DNA from: Sandaracinus amylolyticus
Lineage (GTDB): Bacteria; Myxococcota_A; Polyangia; Polyangiales; Sandaracinaceae
DNA length: 64,000 bases
Reading direction: 5' to 3'
Assembly (NCBI RefSeq): GCF_021631985.1
Contig: NZ_CP070225.1
Location: 3,844,001-3,908,000, forward strand
Shown: positions 56,970-64,000 of the stretch, one piece after another
How positions within the stretch are numbered: the first letter of the stretch is position 1
Layout: each line of letters starts with the position of its first letter
Program-made: the position numbers and the translations under genes
Notes under the pieces: model-generated
Database searches by the model: none
Told to the model about the DNA's origin: nothing
What the model saw: only the letters and a program-made list of their open reading frames with translations

Positions 56970-57865
56970 CGCGAGACGTCCCGGTGCGCGACCATCACGT
57001 CGCGTCCTTCGCCTTCGGCCTCGCCACGCAGCGATCGCCCGAGCTCTTCCGCGATCGCGACCGAGCGATGACGTCCTCCGGTGCATCCGACCGCGATCGT
57101 CAGGTACGCCTTGCCCTCGGCCTCGTAGCGCGGGAGCCAGTCGGTCAGCACGCGCTTCAGATCGGCGAGCAGCGACTGGGTCTCCGGCGCGCGCAGCACG
57201 TACTCGGCGACCGGCGGGTCGCGACCGGTGAGCGGCTTGAGCTCGGGCACGTGGTGCGGGTTCGGCAGGAAGCGCAGATCGAAGACGAGATCGGCGTCGA
57301 CCGGCAGGCCGTACTTGAAGCCGAACGAGACGATGCGGACCTGCATCGTCGGTCGCGCGCCGCCGCGCCCGATCGCCTCGACGAGGCTGCGACGCAGGTC
57401 GTGCACGCTGAGGCGCGAGGTGTCGATCACCCGCCGGGCGCGCACGCGAAGGCTCGCGAGGCGCTCTCGCTCGCGCGAGATCGCCTCGATCACGTCGCCG
57501 CCCTGCGCGAGCGGATGCGGGCGCCGCGACTCGCTGTAGCGACGCACCAGCACGTCGTCGGCGCAGTCGAGGAAGAGCACCTCGACCTCGTGCCCGCCCG
57601 CCGAGAGACGATCGAGCAGATCGCCCGCGCCCGCGAGGAACCCGCGCGTGCGCACGTCGACACCGAGGCCGACGCGCGTCAGCTCGCCGTCGGCCGCGAG
57701 GAGATCGACGAGGCCCGGTGCGAGCTTCGGCGGGAGGTTGTCGACGCAGAAGAACCCGACGTCCTCGAGCACGTGGAGAGCGCTCGTGCGCCCCGCGCCC
57801 GACATGCCGGTGACCACCACGATATGGAGCGGCGTGCCCACGGTCGGACCGAGAGCATACGGCAT
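56966..57865 (-). CDS. rapZ: RapZ/YvcJ-family nucleotide-binding protein
   Basis: 299 residues of the RapZ (YvcJ) P-loop family. Walker A reads GMSGAGRT (20-27), with Arg in place of the usual Lys, as in some other family members; VDNLPP (41-46) and the C-terminal GCTGGRHRSVAIAEEL domain are intact. In enterobacteria RapZ controls glucosamine-6-phosphate synthase via small RNAs; in other phyla it binds UDP-GlcNAc or nucleotides. Location between hprK and ptsH is a conserved synteny linking it to PTS regulation. Confidence 0.93.
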   Translation of the reverse strand: MPYALGPTVGTPLHIVVVTGMSGAGRTSALHVLEDVGFFCVDNLPPKLAPGLVDLLAADGELTRVGLGVDVRTRGFLAGAGDLLDRLSAGGHEVEVLFLDCADDVLVRRYSESRRPHPLAQGGDVIEAISRERERLASLRVRARRVIDTSRLSVHDLRRSLVEAIGRGGARPTMQVRIVSFGFKYGLPVDADLVFDLRFLPNPHHVPELKPLTGRDPPVAEYVLRAPETQSLLADLKRVLTDWLPRYEAEGKAYLTIAVGCTGGRHRSVAIAEELGRSLRGEAEGEGRDVMVAHRDVSR

Positions 57866-57892
57866 CGCGGGCGCGCTTCGCAGCGTCTCCGT

Positions 57893-58864
57893 TCAGCGTG
57901 ACGGAACGCCGAGCCCGCGCGCGAGCTGCTGTGCGAACTCGCGCGCCGAGTGGTGGCCCGCGCGCTTCAGCAGCTGGTTGCGGGTCGCGACCTCGAGCAG
58001 CACGCCCATGTCGCGGCCGGGATAGACCGGGACGCGCAGGATCGGCACCGGCACGCCGAGCACGCTGCGGGTCGCGTCGTCGAGCCCGAGGCGATCGAAG
58101 CCCTCGTCGCTGCGCTCGTCGTGCAGGTGGCAGAGCTCGATGATCACGTCGAGGTTCGCCTCGTCCTGCACCGCGGTCGCGCCGAACAGATCGCGGATGT
58201 TGAGGATGCCGAGGCCGCGGATCTCGAGGTGATGGCGCAGGAGCGCAGGCGCCGTGCCGAGCACGCGATCGCCCATGCGCACGAGGTCCACGCGATCGTC
58301 CGCGACGAGCCGCGCCCCGCGCTCGATCATGACGAGCGCGCTCTCGCTCTTGCCGATCCCGCTCGGTCCGACCAGCAGGAGGCCGAGCCCGTGCACCTCG
58401 ATCATCACGCCGTGCGTCGACTCGCGCGGTGCGAGCAGGCGATCGAGCGCCCCGTGCAGCGCCGCGATCGTGGTGCTCGAGCGCGGGGTCGCGACGAGCA
58501 GCGGCACGTCGGTCTCGCGCGCGACCGCCTCGAGCTCGGGCGGCGGCGCCACGCCGCGGGTGACCACGACGCACGCGAGCCCGAGACCGAAGAAGCCGCG
58601 CAGCCGCTCGACGCGCAGCGCGGGCGCGAGCGTCTCGAGGTAGCTGATCTCGGTCTCGCCGAGGATCTGCACGCGCGACGCGACGACGCCCACGAGGTGC
58701 CCGGCGAGCGCGAGGCCGGACTTCTGGATCCGCGGATGATCGATCGTGCGATCGAGGCCGCGCTCGCCGGTGATCACGTCGACGAGCGCGGCGAGCTCGG
58801 GATCGGCGACCAGCGCGCGCGTGGGGAGGAGCGTCGCGGGAGGGACCGACTCGCGTTCGGGCAT
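57893..58864 (-). CDS. hprK: HPr kinase/phosphorylase
   Basis: 323 residues. N-terminal HprK_N domain (about 10-140) and C-terminal kinase domain with Walker A GPSGIGKS (166-173) and the signature region EIRGLGILNIRDLFG. His151 (ESTHGVMIEVHG) matches the conserved catalytic region. It phosphorylates or dephosphorylates HPr on the regulatory serine (Ser55 in this ptsH product). First gene of the hprK-rapZ-ptsH-ptsI operon. Confidence 0.95.
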   Translation of the reverse strand: MPERESVPPATLLPTRALVADPELAALVDVITGERGLDRTIDHPRIQKSGLALAGHLVGVVASRVQILGETEISYLETLAPALRVERLRGFFGLGLACVVVTRGVAPPPELEAVARETDVPLLVATPRSSTTIAALHGALDRLLAPRESTHGVMIEVHGLGLLLVGPSGIGKSESALVMIERGARLVADDRVDLVRMGDRVLGTAPALLRHHLEIRGLGILNIRDLFGATAVQDEANLDVIIELCHLHDERSDEGFDRLGLDDATRSVLGVPVPILRVPVYPGRDMGVLLEVATRNQLLKRAGHHSAREFAQQLARGLGVPSR

Positions 58865-58906
58865 CGAGCGGGATCTTATCGCCGACGGGGAGAGACGTCG
58901 CCGTCG

Positions 58907-58985
58907 CCGTCGCCGTTCACGACCACGCCCACGTCCACGAACCCATCGTTGACGTGGACGTGGTCGGCGACGTGAACGGCGACGG
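58907..58985. repeat. Long inverted repeat between hprK and the cytochrome-like gene
   Basis: CCGTCGCCGTTCACG (58907-58921) pairs perfectly with 58971-58985, and inside it CCACGTCCACG (58929-58939) pairs with 58953-58963; the two stems are separated by 7-base asymmetric strands, and the terminal loop has 13 bases. The structure sits 9 bases after the stop of the cytochrome-like gene (minus strand) and 43 bases upstream of hprK, so it may end one transcript or regulate the next. Confidence 0.85.
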
Positions 58986-58993
58986 TCGTTCGA

Positions 58994-60841
58994 TCAGAGC
59001 GTCTCGAGGTACGCGACGAGGTCGCCGATCTGCGCCTCGGTCAGCCGCGAGGTCGCGCCGTGCGACTCACCGCCGCACTCGGGGTCGAAGCGATCGCGCA
59101 TCGTGGTCGCGCAGCCGTCGTGCATCACCGGCAGGCGCTGCGACGCGCCGACGAGCGAGGGCACCTGGAACGCGCCGCCGGTGCCGACGTCGACCGTCGT
59201 GTTGTTCGTGAGCATCGCGCCCGAGTGACACGAGCCGCACTCCGCGCCGCCGAAGAAGAGCTCACGACCGCGCTGCACCGCGATCGCATCGCGCGGCGTG
59301 ACCACCGGCGCGGGCAGCTCGTCGAGCCAACCGCCCAGCGCGTTGACCTGCGTGCCCGAGAGCCGCGGCCCGCTCATGCGACCCGTGAACACGACCTCGC
59401 TGAGCGCGCGAAGATCGGGGAGGTCGCCGTCCCAGTGGAACGGCGCCGTCTCGGTCACGTCGCCGTGCATCGCGGGGGTGCGGCGCGGGCCGAGCCCGGC
59501 GAAGAGCCAGGTGCGACCGTCCTCGCCGCCCTCGGGGTGGCACGACGCGCACGCGGTGCCGCGGCTCGCGTTCGCGTGGAAGATCGTGTGACCGGTGTCG
59601 AAGCGCGACTCGCCGCCGAGATCGACCTCGAAGCGCGCGCCGGTCGTGCGCTCGATCATCACGAGGCGCGCGGGCTCGCGCTGCTGAACCACGAGCAGGC
59701 CGCCCTCGCCGTACGCGACCGCGACCGGGTTCTGCACGCCCGCGACCGTCTCGTTGGGGAACATGCAGCCCTGATCGTCGACGCTCGTGTCGAGCACGGA
59801 GAGCGGATAGATCGCGACCGCGCTCTCGCCCGACTGGTTGCCCGCGTTGACCACCGCGATCTCGGTCTCGTCGTGCGACACCGCGAGATCGACGGGCAGC
59901 GACGACATGCCGAGGTTCGGCGCGCGCGACGCGCCGCGATCCGAGAACACCGTGACCGCGCTCTGCACGATCGATCCGTCGCAGAATCCCGTCGCGTAGT
60001 ACGCGCCCGGCGCGAGCTGCAGCTCGGTGTCGCTCGCGCGCTGGTGCACCATCGCGACGTCGCCGCTCGGCATCGAGATGGTCCGCCACGCGACCGAGGG
60101 CTGGAACACCGCCTCGCGCCACACGCCCGTGCCGTCGATGAACCCGTTGAAGGGATCGGTGACCGCGCTCGGCGCGACACGATCCATGACCGCACCGTCG
60201 ACGCTCAGCCGCACCAGCTCGGCGTTGCGGAAGCGCGTGACCAGCAGCGTGTCCCCGTCGACCACGACGTCACGCAGATCGCCGCCCTCGACGCGCATCT
60301 CGCGCACCGACGCGCCGCCCGCCGCAGGCAGGCTCACGACCTCGCCGCCGCGGCACGCGACGTGGAGCAGATCACGCCCCCCGTCGTACGCGATGCCGCG
60401 CGGCATCGGGCACACCGCGCGGCGCTCGCCCTCGCGCGCGCGCTCGGGATCGAACGAGTAGACCTCGCCGGTGCCTCGCAGCACGACGTGCGCACGACCC
60501 GCGCCGTCGCTCACGATGCGCCCCGGCTCCGCGCCCGGAGGCAGCGCGACCTCGGCGTGGACCGCGCGCGCGCGGCGATAGTCGACGACCAGGATGCGAT
60601 CGCGATCGGCGTCCGCGGCGATCGCCCAGCCGTCCTGCACCTGGAGCGTGCCGCCGCTGATCGGCGGAGGCGCGACCTCCTGGGTGACGGTGCCCTCGTA
60701 GAACCGCGGATCGATGAACGGCGAGCGCGCCTCGGGCCCGGGGGTGAATGGGTCCGGCGTCGGCGCCGTGTCGGGTGGGCGGAGACAGCCCGTGAGCATC
60801 GCGCTCGCGAGCGCGATCGAGCACCAGTCGTTGCGCGTCAT
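58994..60841 (-). CDS. Lipoprotein with beta-propeller and two c-type haem sites
   Basis: 615 residues. Lipoprotein signal (SIALASAMLTGCLR), then about 400 residues of repeated beta strands with DADRDRILVVD and similar blocks, resembling a YVTN/NHL-type propeller. The C-terminal third has two CxxCH sites, CASCH and CGSCH, with downstream Met residues (HRTPAMHG, RLPVMHDG) as possible axial ligands, like di-haem cytochrome c peroxidase/MauG-type modules. Probably an extracytoplasmic electron-transfer or oxidising protein; substrate unknown. ATG preceded by GAGAGA. Confidence 0.87.
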   Translation of the reverse strand: MTRNDWCSIALASAMLTGCLRPPDTAPTPDPFTPGPEARSPFIDPRFYEGTVTQEVAPPPISGGTLQVQDGWAIAADADRDRILVVDYRRARAVHAEVALPPGAEPGRIVSDGAGRAHVVLRGTGEVYSFDPERAREGERRAVCPMPRGIAYDGGRDLLHVACRGGEVVSLPAAGGASVREMRVEGGDLRDVVVDGDTLLVTRFRNAELVRLSVDGAVMDRVAPSAVTDPFNGFIDGTGVWREAVFQPSVAWRTISMPSGDVAMVHQRASDTELQLAPGAYYATGFCDGSIVQSAVTVFSDRGASRAPNLGMSSLPVDLAVSHDETEIAVVNAGNQSGESAVAIYPLSVLDTSVDDQGCMFPNETVAGVQNPVAVAYGEGGLLVVQQREPARLVMIERTTGARFEVDLGGESRFDTGHTIFHANASRGTACASCHPEGGEDGRTWLFAGLGPRRTPAMHGDVTETAPFHWDGDLPDLRALSEVVFTGRMSGPRLSGTQVNALGGWLDELPAPVVTPRDAIAVQRGRELFFGGAECGSCHSGAMLTNNTTVDVGTGGAFQVPSLVGASQRLPVMHDGCATTMRDRFDPECGGESHGATSRLTEAQIGDLVAYLETL

Positions 60842-61087
60842 TCTCTCTCTCGCTCCTCGCGAGGCCCACGCCCCGCCCCGGACCGCGCATAGCAGGCCGT
60901 GCGCCAGCGCAGAAACGCCCGGAATTCGCCGCGTCGAGCGCGCCACCGGGCCGGGTTTTCACACGGGCGGCCCTGGGCGTGGCACGCCCGGGCATGCGCG
61001 ACGCGTGCAGCGCGCTGCACAGCGTACAGCGCATCACACGCCCTCGTTGCCATCGCGCGCCCGCGTCCACAGAGTCCGCTCTCGCCG

Positions 61088-61930
61088 ATGACCACCGACC
61101 TCGAAGCCCTCTGCACGCTGCTCGCGGGACGACGCGTGGTCGCGCTGACCGGCGCGGGGTGCAGCACCGAGTCGGGCATCCCCGACTACCGCAGCGAGGG
61201 CACCCGCAAGCGCGCGCGCAACCCGATGCAGTACCGCGCGTTCCTCCACGACGCGCGCGCCCGAGCGCGCTACTGGGCGCGCAGCCTCCACGGCTGGCCG
61301 CGCATCGCGAGCGCGCGACCGAACGACGCGCACCGCGCGCTCGCCGCGATGGAGCGCGAAGGCGCGCTGGTCGGGCTGATCACGCAGAACGTCGATCGCC
61401 TCCACCACGCCGCGGGCAGCGCGCGCATCGTCGAGCTGCACGGTGCGCTCGCGGAGGTGCGCTGCCTCGCGTGCGGGACCACCGCGCCGCGCGCGCAGGT
61501 GCAGGAGCGCCTGCTGCACGCGAACCCCGGGTTCGTCGAGCGTCCCGTGGAGCTCAACCCCGACGGCGACGCGGAGCTCGAGGACGACGCGCTCGAGGGC
61601 TTCCGCGTGGTCGCGTGCGAGGCGTGCGGCGGCGTGCTCAAGCCCGACGTCGTGTTCTTCGGCGACAGCGTGCCGAGGCCGCGCGTCGACGCGGCGCACG
61701 CGATGGTGCGCGAGGCGGACGCGATGCTCGTCGTCGGCTCGTCGCTCGCGGTGTACTCGGGGCTGCGCTTCGTGCGCGCCGCGGCGGAGCGCGCGATCCC
61801 GATCGCGATCCTCAACGTCGGGGAGACGCGCGGCGACGCGCTCGCGACGTTGCGCCTCGAGGCGCGCGCGGGCGCGGTGCTCCCGATCGTCGCCGAGCGG
61901 ATCGCGACGCGCGACGCGCGCTCCGCGTGA
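61088..61930 (+). CDS. NAD-dependent protein deacetylase (sirtuin)
   Basis: 280 residues. Sirtuin motifs are complete: [16 protein letters not shown] (21-36) for [12 protein letters not shown] (99-107), catalytic His118 in ELHGAL, and the zinc cysteines C126, C129, C177 and C180. It removes acetyl or other acyl groups from lysines, consuming NAD. The form is closest to the bacterial group with a long zinc-module insertion. ATG start; its stop codon abuts the stop of the convergent DUF2267 gene with no gap. Confidence 0.95.
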   Translation: MTTDLEALCTLLAGRRVVALTGAGCSTESGIPDYRSEGTRKRARNPMQYRAFLHDARARARYWARSLHGWPRIASARPNDAHRALAAMEREGALVGLITQNVDRLHHAAGSARIVELHGALAEVRCLACGTTAPRAQVQERLLHANPGFVERPVELNPDGDAELEDDALEGFRVVACEACGGVLKPDVVFFGDSVPRPRVDAAHAMVREADAMLVVGSSLAVYSGLRFVRAAAERAIPIAILNVGETRGDALATLRLEARAGAVLPIVAERIATRDARSA

Positions 61931-62398
61931 TCACGCCGCGGGCTGCGCGGGGCCCAGATCGAGCGGCGGCTCGGGCCAGATCTCCCGCAGCGCCTCGCCG
62001 ACCTGGTGCCGCAGCTTGCGGATCTCGCCGGCGTCGATGTGCTCGTTGAGCACCGAGAGCGCGGCGCGCAGCACGTCGCGCGGCGCCGCGTGCGGCCCGC
62101 CCTCGAGGCCCGACGCGATCTCGTCGTAGACCTCGTCGACGCTCGCGAGCGCCGCGGGCACGTGCGAGGGACGCCAGCCCTCGTAGTACACGCCGCGCAG
62201 CAGGAGCGGGAGCTGCGCGGCGAGCGCCGCGGACTCGTTCGCCGGGAGCCGATCCCGGATCGCGTGGAGCGCGGCGCGGAGGCATCGATACGCGAGCTGC
62301 GTGGTGCCCGAGCCGAGCTCCTCGACGTAGGCGTGCAGCCATTCGTAGCTGAGCTGCATCGTGTGCTCGAAGGCATCGACGTGATCGTCACGAGTCAT
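61931..62398 (-). CDS. DUF2267 family protein
   Basis: 155 residues made of two similar helical halves: LAYRCLRAALHAIRDRLPANESAALAAQLPLLLRGVYYEGW and a later VLRAALSVLNEHIDAGEIRKLRHQVGEALREIW, the tandem layout of DUF2267. No catalytic site is known. ATG chosen because the domain begins there; GGAGG is about 13 bases upstream. Confidence 0.85.
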   Translation of the reverse strand: MTRDDHVDAFEHTMQLSYEWLHAYVEELGSGTTQLAYRCLRAALHAIRDRLPANESAALAAQLPLLLRGVYYEGWRPSHVPAALASVDEVYDEIASGLEGGPHAAPRDVLRAALSVLNEHIDAGEIRKLRHQVGEALREIWPEPPLDLGPAQPAA

Positions 62399-62576
62399 CG
62401 AGGGTGCGTGTCCTCCTGGCACCTCCGCTCAGCAATCCTCGTGCGCGGAGAGCGCCGTCGAGCACACGTGTGGCGCATCGCCGCGCAGGGACCTCGAGCG
62501 GGCTCGCTTGGTCTGGGATTGCGCGCGTGCTCCGGCTTCGCTTGCCCGTGCTCGGATGGTGCACATCTCGGTCGCC

Positions 62577-63284
62577 ATGAGCCGGCCCACGTCGATCCAT
62601 CCCGGCGAACGCCGTGCACCCGAGATCGTCGCCGAGCGGCGCGAGGTGTCGATCCCGGTCCGCGGCGCGCACGTGGAGGGCGACCTCGTGGTCCCCACCG
62701 GCGCGCGCGGGCTCGTCGTGTTCGCCCACGGGAGCGGGAGCAGCCGCTACAGCCCGCGCAATCGCTACGTCGCCGAGGTGCTGCAGCGCGGCAAGCTCGG
62801 CACGCTGCTGCTCGATCTGCTCACGCGCGAGGAAGAGGCGATCGACGCGCGCACCGCGCACCTGCGCTTCGACATCGAGCTGCTCGCGGAGCGGCTCGTG
62901 TCGGCGATCGAGTGGGCGCGGCGAGATCCCGCGACGCGCGAGCTGCGGCTCGGGTTCTTCGGCGCGAGCACGGGCGGCGGCGCGGCGCTGGTCGCTGCGG
63001 CGTTGCGCCCCGACGCCGTGGCGGCCGTGGTGTCACGCGGCGGTCGTCCCGACCTCGCGGGCAACGCGCTGCCGCTGGTCCGCGCGCCCACGCTGCTGAT
63101 CGTCGGCGGCGACGACGTGCCGGTGCTCGAGCTCCATCGCGAGGCGATCGCGCGCATGCAGCACGAGGTGCACCTCGAGGTGATCGTGGGCGCGACCCAC
63201 CTCTTCGAGGAGCCGGGCGCGCTCGAGGAGGTCGGGCGGCTCGCGCGGGAGTTCCTGGTCGCGAAGCTCGGTCCTCCCTCGTGA
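62577..63284 (+). CDS. Dienelactone-hydrolase-like alpha/beta hydrolase
   Basis: 235 residues. The nucleophile Ser131 is in GASTG, Asp180 follows in GGDDVPV and His208 is in GATHLFEE; oxyanion HGSGSSR lies at about 51-57. The same fold is found in chlorophyllase-like and phosphoribosyltransferase-associated hydrolases; substrate is unknown. ATG chosen; a GTG 18 bases upstream would also be in frame. The 178-base region upstream, shared with the divergent DUF2267 gene, shows nothing else definite. Confidence 0.85.
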   Translation: MSRPTSIHPGERRAPEIVAERREVSIPVRGAHVEGDLVVPTGARGLVVFAHGSGSSRYSPRNRYVAEVLQRGKLGTLLLDLLTREEEAIDARTAHLRFDIELLAERLVSAIEWARRDPATRELRLGFFGASTGGGAALVAAALRPDAVAAVVSRGGRPDLAGNALPLVRAPTLLIVGGDDVPVLELHREAIARMQHEVHLEVIVGATHLFEEPGALEEVGRLAREFLVAKLGPPS

Positions 63285-63312
63285 TGAGGGCGCGCTCATG
63301 GCTCGCGGCGAG

Positions 63313-64000
63313 CTATGAGCGCGCGACCATGCGCGACAGCGCGCGCGACCACGCCGCGCGCGCCGCCCCGGGACGCGACGGATAGAGCGGATGGAGGGCG
63401 CGGATCGCCTCCATGCGCGCGGCGACCCGCGCGAGCCGCGACACCAGCGCGCGCTCGCGGAGGGCGCGCGGCGCCTTCGCGAGGAGCGCGCGGGTCCCGA
63501 GCGAGGGCGGCAGCTGGGTCATCGCGGGCCGCATCATCGCGGCATCGAGCAGGCCTCCGGCGACGAGGCGCTCGAGCTCGTCGGGCGTCATGCGCTGGCT
63601 GTAACGGCGGAAGAGGTCGTACGCCGCGAGCACGCCGCCGCGCTCGCGGGTCCAGCGCGTCTCGTACTCGGCGAGCCCACCGCCGCGCGTGATCGCATCG
63701 ACGAGCACCCGCGCGGCGACGAGCCCCGCGCCGATGCCCGAGCCATGCGCCGAGAAGACCATCAGCGCGGCGTCGCCGATGCGCGCGACGCGACCCTGCG
63801 CGAGCGGGAGCGCGGGACGACCGAGCGGGATCGCGCGGGCACCGGCGCGCAGCGGTGCGCCGATCCACGGATGCTCGGCGGCGAAACGCTCGATCATCGC
63901 GCGGCCCGAGAGATGACCCTCCGCGGGGATCGATCCGGTGAGCATCGAGACGTGATCGCGCTCGAGGCGCAGGTTGAGCACCGAGTAGCCGCCCGCGCTG
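63313..64000 (-). CDS. FAD-dependent oxidoreductase (N-terminus outside window)
   Basis: About 229 codons of the C-terminal part are present; the frame is open to the right edge. GRVARIGDAALMVFSAHGSGIGAGLVAA is the FAD-binding GD motif of the geranylgeranyl-reductase/PHBH-type flavoprotein family, followed by a helical tail of about 130 residues. The N-terminal dinucleotide fold lies outside, so the exact member cannot be named. It ends 28 bases after the stop of the convergent hydrolase gene. Confidence 0.82.
   Translation of the reverse strand, partial: SAGGYSVLNLRLERDHVSMLTGSIPAEGHLSGRAMIERFAAEHPWIGAPLRAGARAIPLGRPALPLAQGRVARIGDAALMVFSAHGSGIGAGLVAARVLVDAITRGGGLAEYETRWTRERGGVLAAYDLFRRYSQRMTPDELERLVAGGLLDAAMMRPAMTQLPPSLGTRALLAKAPRALRERALVSRLARVAARMEAIRALHPLYPSRPGAARAAWSRALSRMVARS

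Noticed and set aside
61005-61030. Sigma-54 promoter (TGGCAC near 61000) upstream of the sirtuin gene
   Set aside because: The -12 GC dinucleotide is at the wrong spacing, and the TGGCAC is part of a small GC hairpin.

Overview
This is a very GC-rich window from a bacterial chromosome, most likely a myxobacterium of the Polyangia (Myxococcota); Sandaracinus-like is my guess from overall style, not something I could test. The supports are a secreted protein with a MopE-type metal-binding repeat and a MYXO-CTERM-like tail (Gly-Cys-rich motif, one membrane helix, Arg run), two PilZ proteins of the type abundant in Myxococcales, a DUF2378/TIGR02265-like protein, a chemosensory gene cluster of the alternative-function kind, and pervasive GTG starts with 4-base ATGA/GTGA overlaps. 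There is no insertion sequence, phage gene, CRISPR array, tRNA or rRNA gene that I can see; the region looks like ordinary chromosomal backbone.

Layout. 1-5134 (minus) is a giant TPR-like protein running off the left edge. 5385-13820 (minus) is a complete chemosensory operon in the order cheW, cheR-TPR, cheW, mcp, hybrid cheA-REC, cheB, REC-histidine kinase, with no CheY; the likely output is the receiver-kinase. 13898-15612 (minus) holds an NAD-dependent epimerase and an acetoacetate-decarboxylase-like protein. 15672-19208 (plus) holds a small DnaJ, a lipoprotein plus M23 protein pair and uppP. 19209-24206 (minus) has three small proteins and a SWIM/SNF2 helicase. A non-coding stretch of about 650 bp (24207-24861) with RNA-like secondary structure precedes a threonine-dehydratase-like gene. 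A 41-bp tandem dyad array fills the convergent gap at 25836-26058, followed by a LytM/M23 peptidase and a large ArnT/PMT-like membrane glycosyltransferase, then a PilZ protein with a leaderless-type promoter.

31125-36157 (minus) is the most unusual block: DUF2378-like protein, ThDP-dependent acetolactate-synthase-like enzyme, FabH-like ketosynthase lacking the usual catalytic histidine, and a soluble hybrid histidine kinase, all translationally coupled by 4-8 base overlaps. It could make and sense a small molecule, but that is inference. 36364-38934 carries a PilZ protein, a metallophosphoesterase and argC. 39929-40815 is the rplM-rpsI ribosomal operon, with a strong promoter and a perfect intrinsic terminator placed directly in front of the rplM start codon, suggesting attenuation.

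40978-54825 carries a DUF6265-like lipoprotein, plsB, an ECF sigma factor with a SnoaL-like tail, a four-helix membrane protein, an unknown protein, an aldehyde dehydrogenase/ThDP enzyme pair, a KtrAB potassium system, a glutathione S-transferase interrupted by an in-frame TGA, a TIGR02757 protein and a thioredoxin-fold lipoprotein without its cysteines. 54809-58864 is a regulatory PTS operon (hprK-rapZ-ptsH-ptsI). The right end has a large lipoprotein with two CxxCH haem sites, a sirtuin, a DUF2267 protein, a dienelactone-hydrolase-like enzyme and the C-terminal part of a flavin oxidoreductase cut by the window edge.

Convergent gene ends in this window are repeatedly occupied by perfect dyads (25.8, 31.1, 39.9 and 46.6 kb), two of them arranged in tandem at 41- and 21-bp spacing.
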